Shown: positions 58,964 to 64,000 of the stretch, one piece after another
Position numbering within the stretch: position 1 is the first letter of the stretch
Layout of the letters: the number at the start of each line of letters is the position of its first letter
DNA from: Streptomyces sp. DT2A-34
Lineage (GTDB): Bacteria > Actinomycetota > Actinomycetes > Streptomycetales > Streptomycetaceae
Direction of reading: 5' to 3'
Assembly (NCBI RefSeq): GCF_030499515.1
Contig: NZ_JASTWJ010000001.1
Span: 8,784,001 to 8,848,000 of the forward strand
DNA length: 64,000 nt
Notes under the pieces: generated by a model
Seen by the model: only the letters and a program-made list of their open reading frames with translations
Databases searched by the model: none
What the model was told of the DNA's origin: nothing
Program-made: the position numbers and the translations under genes

Positions 58964-60070
58964 TTATGCATTTGTCTCAGCGGGTTGTGCAGGCGTTGCC
59001 AACGGAACGGCACTTCTCGCGATATCCCCGCGCAACTGCATCGGGGCCACGCCGTGCCAGCGGCGGACCGCTCGCCGCAGGGCGCTCACGTCGGAGAAGC
59101 CCGCCTGGCGGGCGACGTCACGAAGAGTCGATTCCGGTCTGAGCAGCAGTTGTTCGACCCGTTCGCGGCGCACGCCGTCGACGATCGCCTCGTACGTCGT
59201 GCCGCATTCGGCCAGGCGACGGCGCAGAGTGCGCTCGCTGGAGGCGTGCCGGCGAGCCTGCTCGGCGAAGGACGGAACCACCGGGAGGCTCTGCGCGATG
59301 GAAATCTCCAGCACTTCCAGCAGGTCCTGCTGGGCGCGACGCGAAGCCGTCTGAGCGTCCAGCACTTCCACCACGGCGGCGTACGTGACCGGGTCCCGGC
59401 CCGGCATCGCCGTATGCGCCCATCGGTTCGGCAACACCATGCGGTTGCGGTCGGCCGAGAAGCGCATCGGGCAGCGGAACAGTTCGGCGAGCAACTCTGT
59501 GTCCCGCGGGGCGGGAAAGGCGAACTCGACGGCCTGCGGCGCGAATTCGGGGCCGGTGGACAGGCGCGTCAGGGTGACGACGCTCGAGAACGCCTCCTCG
59601 ACGAGGAAGGTCGCGACGGCCGGATCCACGGCAGGGTCGGGCAGGTCCGCCCACATCACATAGCCGGTGTCCTCGGACCGGACCGACCAGACGACCATCG
59701 ATCCCGACAGGTTCTGGTACCGCACCCCTGTCTCGATGGCGTCCTGAAGGGTTTCGCTGGCCATCTGGGCGAAGCCGAGCATCCCCCACGCGGTCAACTG
59801 CTGTGCGGAACCCACCCGCAGTCCCAGGTGCTCGTCCCCGGTCAGTTCCACCGCGCGGCGGATGACGGCGCTGCCCTGCCGGTAGGAGACCCGCAGAGCG
59901 GCGGACCGCATCACCGCTTCGTCCAGGCCCAGGCGGGTCAGCTCGGGCCGGAGGTCGACACCGTGCTCTTCGGCGACCCGGATGAGGTAGCGCAGGATGC
60001 CCGGCTGGATGGTGGCCGAGACGCCGCGACTGGTTTTCAGTGGGGGCGGCGGGACGGGAGCGTCGGACAT
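58964..60070 (-). CDS. AraC-family regulator (OruR / arabinose-binding type)
   Basis: The 368-residue protein starts at ATG 60070. It has the PF12625-like sensor domain (GILRYLIRVAEEHGVDLRPE, LGLRVGSAQQLTAWGMLGFA) and C-terminal helix-turn-helix motifs (SERTLRRRLAECGTTYEAIV; LRDVARQAGFSDVSALRRAV; RRWHGVAPMQLR). It is divergent from an MFS gene 195 bases away and probably controls it and RidA. GTTGAAC(A) at 58955 near its stop resembles the TGTTCA motif. Confidence 0.86.
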   Translation of the reverse strand: MSDAPVPPPPLKTSRGVSATIQPGILRYLIRVAEEHGVDLRPELTRLGLDEAVMRSAALRVSYRQGSAVIRRAVELTGDEHLGLRVGSAQQLTAWGMLGFAQMASETLQDAIETGVRYQNLSGSMVVWSVRSEDTGYVMWADLPDPAVDPAVATFLVEEAFSSVVTLTRLSTGPEFAPQAVEFAFPAPRDTELLAELFRCPMRFSADRNRMVLPNRWAHTAMPGRDPVTYAAVVEVLDAQTASRRAQQDLLEVLEISIAQSLPVVPSFAEQARRHASSERTLRRRLAECGTTYEAIVDGVRRERVEQLLLRPESTLRDVARQAGFSDVSALRRAVRRWHGVAPMQLRGDIARSAVPLATPAQPAETNA

Positions 60071-60264
60071 GGCGACCTCTCTCACCAGGGCACTACCCGC
60101 CCCACTCTAGGCCGCCACTGCTTCAGCGGGGAACGGGTGGCCGCTGGGGCCCTCTATCTGGCCCCTGGCGCACTGCACTCGGCACCTGCGCCTTCCTACA
60201 GTTGCGGCAACCCGCATCGTTGGACCCGTCGCTGCCCACCGGGCACATGAAACGAAGGCGCGGT

Positions 60265-61503
60265 ATGACCCAATTCCTGTGTATGTCGACTTCCAAGCGG
60301 TCCGACGGCACGGGCCTGCCCGTACGGGCCCGACGCGTCACGGCGACCGTGTTCGCCGCCCAGGGCGCGGCCGTGGCCGCAGTGACCACCACCATGCCGG
60401 CTGTCAAAGAACATCTTGGTCTCTCCCCCCTGCTGATCACGGCGCTGACGGTCGCCCTGGCACTGAGCGCCGGTGTGGGGAGCTTCGCCGGACTGTTCAT
60501 GATCCGCCGCGTCGGCCCGGTCGCCGCCATGCGCGTCTCGACTCTGCTGGCCGCGGCCGTCCTCCTGCTCATCGGCTGGGCCCCGAACCAGGCCACCGCG
60601 ATGGTCGCCTACCCGCTGTTCGGACTGGCGGTGGGCGGAATCGACGTCTCCGTCAACACGCGGGCCGCAGCCGTCGAGCGCGCGTACGGGCGCAGCATCT
60701 TCGCCTCGTTCTACGCCGCCTGGAGCGCCGTCGGTGTGCTGGCCGCGCTGCTGACGGCGGGAACGGCGCGCCTCGGCTGGGCGGTTGAGCACATCCTGAC
60801 CGCGCACGCCGTCCTCGTGCTGATCCTCGCCCTGACCATCCGCACCCACCCTGTCCCGTCGGCTTCCGCGCCTCCGGTCGAGCCGGACGCGCCGGTGTCC
60901 CTCGGGCTCAAGGTGTGGGTCAGGCTTGCCCCGTTCGGCATCGTGCTGCTGATCGCCTACGTCATCGACTCCACGGTCTCGACCTGGTCGACCGTCTATC
61001 TTCGCGACACGCTGGCGGCCTCACTGGCGGTGGCGCCCCTGGCTTTTGCCGCCTACCAGGTGGGCACCGTCGCAGGGAGGGCATGCGGCGACCTCCTGAT
61101 CCGCAGGTTCGGACCGCCGACCGTGATCCGCGGCGCCGCCCTGACCACGGCGGTCGCCATGGCGGGACTGGCGGCCGCTCCCACCTGGCACTACGCGGTC
61201 GTGGCCGCGGGATGCGCCGGCGTGGGAGTCGCCGCGTTCGCGCCGCTGTGCCTCGCTTCGGCAGGAAGACTGCTGCCCGAGGCTGCCGAGTCGGTCCTGG
61301 CCCGCATGAACACCTTCAACTACCTGGGCGTGCTCATCGGCGGCGCGGTCAGCGGGCTGCTCGGCTCGACCGGCCACTTCCGGCTTGCCTACGCCGTTCC
61401 CGCCTGCCTGGCGCTGGTGCTGCTTGTGGCGGCCCGCGCTTTCAGGGCCCCGGCCTCCGTCCCGGTTCCCCATGCCGCCGAGACCCGAATGGCTCCGGCT
61501 TGA
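60265..61503 (+). CDS. MFS transporter
   Basis: The 412-residue membrane protein starts at ATG 60265 with GAAGG ten bases upstream; ATG 60247 and 60283 are alternatives. It shows twelve predicted segments, a charged loop after the second (MIRRVGPVAAMRVSTLL) and GLAVGGIDVSVNTRAAAVER, typical of the FucP/YbjJ-like MFS branch. It is divergent from the AraC gene. A substrate cannot be named. Confidence 0.86.
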   Translation: MTQFLCMSTSKRSDGTGLPVRARRVTATVFAAQGAAVAAVTTTMPAVKEHLGLSPLLITALTVALALSAGVGSFAGLFMIRRVGPVAAMRVSTLLAAAVLLLIGWAPNQATAMVAYPLFGLAVGGIDVSVNTRAAAVERAYGRSIFASFYAAWSAVGVLAALLTAGTARLGWAVEHILTAHAVLVLILALTIRTHPVPSASAPPVEPDAPVSLGLKVWVRLAPFGIVLLIAYVIDSTVSTWSTVYLRDTLAASLAVAPLAFAAYQVGTVAGRACGDLLIRRFGPPTVIRGAALTTAVAMAGLAAAPTWHYAVVAAGCAGVGVAAFAPLCLASAGRLLPEAAESVLARMNTFNYLGVLIGGAVSGLLGSTGHFRLAYAVPACLALVLLVAARAFRAPASVPVPHAAETRMAPA

Positions 61504-61533
61504 TGGGCATACGAGTCTCAACTGCCGTGGATA

Positions 61534-62220
61534 CTAAGCCTCGTGACGCGACCGCAGCGCCTCGATCGCGTCGTCCCGCGACGAATCGAGGTGTTCGGTC
61601 AGCACCCGGACCGCCTCGTCGACGTCACCGCTCTCCAGGATCTCCAGCAGAGCTACATGCGTCTGCGCGATGACCTCCGGATCCTTGTCCTTGACGCCTT
61701 CCACGAGGAAGCAGAGCCGAAGCTCCATCATCAGCGACTCGTAGGTGCGCGAGATGAGAGGGCTACCGAGTGCGTCGACGAGCTCGCGGTGGAAGGCCAG
61801 ATCGGCCTCGCGTTGGGCCGCCCAGGGCGAGTCGGTGGGTGTGTCGACCAGGCGCTGCACGGCGGCGCGCGCACGCGAAAGGGCCGCTGTGTCTCCGCAG
61901 AGTGTCCGAGCGGCCTCCAACTCGAGAATGGAACGAAGCCGGTAGCAGTCCGCGATCTCGTGTGTGCTCATGTCGCGAACGAAGGCACCGCGATTGGGCT
62001 CATGCCGTACCAGACCCTCATGGGTCAGGTTCGACAGCGCGACACGGACCGAGTGGCGGCTGACGCGGAGTTGCTCACTCAAGTCGGCCTCGCGCAGCGG
62101 CTGACCGGCCGGCAGATTCCCGTCCAGGATCTGGTCACGAAGGGTGGTGGCGACCGCCTCGACGGTGGACACCCGCTGTAGGGCGGGCAACTGCGCTCTG
62201 ACATGGGGACCCGTTGTCAT
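61534..62220 (-). CDS. GntR-family regulator (FCD type)
   Basis: The 228-residue protein has the winged helix (LREADLSEQLRVSRHSVRVA, LTHEGLVRHEPNRGAF) and FCD domain (CYRLRSILELEAARTL, FHRELVDALGSPLISRTYES). It is divergent from the luciferase-like monooxygenase gene. The 178-base gap contains TGTTCAGCAA and an AATCCAA/TTGGATT inverted repeat that also occur before the aminotransferase-OtnK-OtnC operon. It is therefore the best candidate regulator of both sets. Confidence 0.88.
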   Translation of the reverse strand: MTTGPHVRAQLPALQRVSTVEAVATTLRDQILDGNLPAGQPLREADLSEQLRVSRHSVRVALSNLTHEGLVRHEPNRGAFVRDMSTHEIADCYRLRSILELEAARTLCGDTAALSRARAAVQRLVDTPTDSPWAAQREADLAFHRELVDALGSPLISRTYESLMMELRLCFLVEGVKDKDPEVIAQTHVALLEILESGDVDEAVRVLTEHLDSSRDDAIEALRSRHEA

Positions 62221-62263
62221 GGTCCGAGCCTAGCTGATGCCTTGACTCATTGAACTGCTCAAC

Positions 62264-62338
62264 TGTTCAGCAAGTGTGCGGATGAGCTTCAGGTGCTACC
62301 CAAATCCATTGACAATCCAACTGATCAAAGCTTGGATT
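62264..62338. promoter_or_regulatory. Candidate GntR operators between the GntR and monooxygenase genes
   Basis: TGTTCAGCAA (62264-62273) lies 10 bases beyond a TGAAC. AATCCAA (62314-62320) and TTGGATT (62332-62338) form an inverted repeat with an 11-base spacer. TGTTCAGCAA is shared exactly with 53665-53674. Confidence 0.55.
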
Positions 62339-62398
62339 GACGAACAATCCACTCGCTGATCGACCCCACAAGGCCCAGCGTCCGAGGAGGACTCCAAG

Positions 62399-63469
62399 GT
62401 GAAATTCGGTATCTTCAACGCCCCGTATGCCGATCCGGCTTCTCCCCTCCAGGACGTCATCGAGTGGAGCCTGCAGGTGGCCCGATGGGGCGACGAGCTC
62501 GGCTTCGAGGAGATCTGGTTCGCCGAGCACTACACGACGGGATGGCAGAACTCGCCGGCCCCCGAACTGCTGATCGCCGCCGCCGCACGCGAAACGACCA
62601 ACATCACGCTGGCCGCCGGCGCACATCTGGTGCCCTACCAGCACCCCGTGGCACTGGCCTACCGGATCATGGCGCTCGACCACCTGACCGGTGGGCGGTA
62701 CATCGCCGGCGTGGGAGCCGGTTCTTACCCCGCCGACGTGCGGCTCTTCCAGACCGACGGCAACAACGCGGAGATGCTTACCGAGGGTCTGGACATCATG
62801 ACGCGGATCTGGGCCGGCGAGCCGTTCGAGTTCCGCGGCAAGTACTGGGCGGTGGAGTTCCCGGCGTACGACGAGTACTTCGCCGGGCCGGCACTGCGCC
62901 CGTTGCAGTCGCCCCATCCGCCGATCGCCATCGCCGGCAGCAGCGCGAAGTCGAAGGGCTTCCAGACCGCGGGTGAGCGCGGGTTCCTGCCGCTGAGCTT
63001 CGGGATGAGTGCCGCGCACCTCAGGAGCCAGTGGGAGGGGTACGCCGAGGCGGCGAAGAACAGCGGACGCCAGGTCAGCCGCGATGACTGGCGGGTGTGC
63101 CGCGAGGTGTTCGTCGCCGAGACGGACGAGGAGGCGATCGACCTCGTCACCAATGGATTCATGGGGCGCTTCTACGACGAGTTCATGATCATGGCCTACC
63201 AGTACTCGTCGGGGACCTCACTGGCCCCGGGCGTGCCCATGGAGGACGTGACCGCCGAACTCCTCGCCCGCGACGTCTGGCTCGTCGGCTCGCCGGAAAC
63301 CGTGGCACAGCGGATCACCGCCGAATACGAGGAATCGGGTGGGTTCGGCACGCTGGTCGCCTTCGACTTCGACTACCGGGACAAGCCCGACGCCTACCGC
63401 CGTTCGCTCGAACTGCTCATGACCGAGGTCGCCCCCAAGGTCGCCCATCTGGAGAAGGGACAGGCATGA
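62399..63469 (+). CDS. LLM-class (luciferase-like) flavin monooxygenase
   Basis: The 356-residue protein starts at GTG 62399 with GAGGAGG eight bases upstream. It has the bacterial luciferase-like TIM-barrel motifs EEIWFAEHYTTGWQNSPAPE, LAAGAHLVPYQHPV, HLTGGRYIAGVGAGSYPADV and GERGFLPLSFGMS. It uses reduced FMN and O2 to oxidise a small substrate, and needs a separate reductase not seen nearby. Its ATGA overlap with a zinc alcohol dehydrogenase indicates a shared pathway. Terpene, alkanesulfonate or aldehyde substrates are all known in the family. Confidence 0.9.
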   Translation: MKFGIFNAPYADPASPLQDVIEWSLQVARWGDELGFEEIWFAEHYTTGWQNSPAPELLIAAAARETTNITLAAGAHLVPYQHPVALAYRIMALDHLTGGRYIAGVGAGSYPADVRLFQTDGNNAEMLTEGLDIMTRIWAGEPFEFRGKYWAVEFPAYDEYFAGPALRPLQSPHPPIAIAGSSAKSKGFQTAGERGFLPLSFGMSAAHLRSQWEGYAEAAKNSGRQVSRDDWRVCREVFVAETDEEAIDLVTNGFMGRFYDEFMIMAYQYSSGTSLAPGVPMEDVTAELLARDVWLVGSPETVAQRITAEYEESGGFGTLVAFDFDYRDKPDAYRRSLELLMTEVAPKVAHLEKGQA

Positions 63470-64000
63470 TCACGTACCAGCTTCACGGACAGGAAGACCT
63501 CCGGCTCGAGGAGGTCGTCACGCCGCCGGTGGGGCCGACCGAAGTCAAGGTGCGCGTCGCGCACAACGGCATCTGCGGCTCGGACCTGCACTACTACTAC
63601 CTGCCCGACGGCATCATCACCCGGCCCCGCTTCATCGGCCACGAATTCTCCGGCATCGTCGCCGAAGTCGGCGCCGAGGTGAAGGACATCGCTGTCGGGG
63701 ACCGCGTATGCGTCTTTCCGATCATCAGCTGCGGCAGCTGTTCCGAGTGCCGGTCGGGCTACCCGGTCCTGTGCGAAGTGCTGGACCGCGATGTCTCGAC
63801 AGTCGGGTGCGGCGCCCCGATCGGTGCGCTGTCCGAGTACTGCGTCGTCCCGGGCTCTGTCGTCGTTCCCCTGCCCGACGACATCTCCCTGGCCCAGGGC
63901 GCCATGGTCGAACCACTCGCGGTGGGCGCCACCGCCGTCCAGCGCAGCGGAGCGCGGCTGGGGCAGAGGATCGCGGTCCTCGGTGGAGGCCCGATCGGTA
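63466..64000 (+). CDS. Zinc-dependent alcohol dehydrogenase (L-idonate 5-dehydrogenase-like), cut by window end
   Basis: The first 178 residues are present. Catalytic zinc ligands C37 (NGICGSDLHYYY) and H59-E60 (FIGHEFSG) and the structural-zinc cysteines (SCGSCSECRSGYPVLC, residues 88-103) are all visible. MVEPLAVGATAVQRSG and GGGPIG begin the Rossmann cofactor domain. The profile is closest to sorbitol/idonate-type polyol dehydrogenases. It overlaps the monooxygenase stop (ATGA). A polyol or sugar-acid dehydrogenase here would suit a pathway that feeds the OtnK/OtnC enzymes; that link is inference. Confidence 0.85.
   Translation, partial: MITYQLHGQEDLRLEEVVTPPVGPTEVKVRVAHNGICGSDLHYYYLPDGIITRPRFIGHEFSGIVAEVGAEVKDIAVGDRVCVFPIISCGSCSECRSGYPVLCEVLDRDVSTVGCGAPIGALSEYCVVPGSVVVPLPDDISLAQGAMVEPLAVGATAVQRSGARLGQRIAVLGGGPIG

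Noticed and set aside
1..64000. Polyketide, nonribosomal peptide or phage structural modules
   Set aside because: No KS, A/T domain, terpene synthase or phage structural motif was seen on either strand.

Overview
The window is high-GC actinomycete DNA and is most likely from a Streptomyces chromosome. Codon third positions are strongly GC-biased, GTG starts are frequent, and stop/start overlaps (ATGA, GTGA) are common. The gene types also fit: GH43 and PL3 polysaccharide enzymes, a secreted S8 protease, a MocR regulator, and many AraC, TetR, GntR and HxlR regulators. The number of frameshifted and truncated genes is high, which suggests an accessory, chromosome-arm-like region; that is inference.

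Layout. Positions 1-2.7 kb carry the end of an unrecognised gene, a GH43 beta-xylosidase/arabinofuranosidase and an overlapping alpha/beta hydrolase. Positions 3.1-6.4 kb are a nested insertion-sequence island: an IS630 remnant, an IS5-type remnant, two complete IS5-family elements, and a 3' half of tRNA-Gly that looks like an integration-site scar. Positions 6.5-9.7 kb encode a 1050-residue secreted subtilisin-like protease. Positions 10.2-15.2 kb hold a decayed MBL-fold gene, a two-gene operon of an indoleamine 2,3-dioxygenase (IDO) family protein and an MBL-fold hydrolase, an ACT-domain protein and a MocR regulator. A shared GTCCACT motif lies in both promoter regions.

Positions 15.6-23.4 kb encode a carboxylesterase, aldehyde dehydrogenase, GMC oxidoreductase, a frameshifted MFS transporter and an AraC regulator. 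This set is consistent with uptake and oxidation of an ester or alcohol substrate. Positions 23.5-31.3 kb are a 4-hydroxyphenylacetate (homoprotocatechuate) meta-cleavage operon: HpaB and HpaC monooxygenase, HpaD ring-cleavage dioxygenase, HpaE semialdehyde dehydrogenase, a FAH-RraA fusion and a DapA-type aldolase. A MarR regulator is divergent from it, with a perfect inverted repeat between them. Positions 31.4-35 kb hold an Lrp regulator, a one-cysteine OsmC protein, a 2,4'-dihydroxyacetophenone-dioxygenase-type cupin and an AraC regulator.

Positions 35-48 kb mix intact genes with debris. Intact genes are a PL3 pectate lyase with a lectin domain, a divergent cold-shock-like gene, an MMPL transporter, a TetR/hydrolase divergent pair, an SDR, a GntR regulator and a PEBP protein. 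The debris includes MalY-type aminotransferase, GNAT, TetR, SDR, FAH, PEBP, AraC and transposase remnants. Positions 48-64 kb hold a CrtI-type oxidoreductase with a divergent HxlR regulator, an overlapping aminotransferase-OtnK-OtnC operon, a self-sufficient CYP102-type P450-reductase, two MFS transporters, RidA, an AraC and a GntR regulator, and a luciferase-like monooxygenase overlapping a zinc alcohol dehydrogenase that runs off the end. The aminotransferase promoter and the GntR/monooxygenase intergenic region share TGTTCAGCAA and AATCCAA motifs, so they may form one regulon.

The most promising little-described combinations are the IDO-MBL operon, the HPA operon with its FAH-RraA fusion and DapA-type aldolase, the aminotransferase-OtnK-OtnC operon, and a CYP102 enzyme that lacks the usual fatty-acid anchoring residues.
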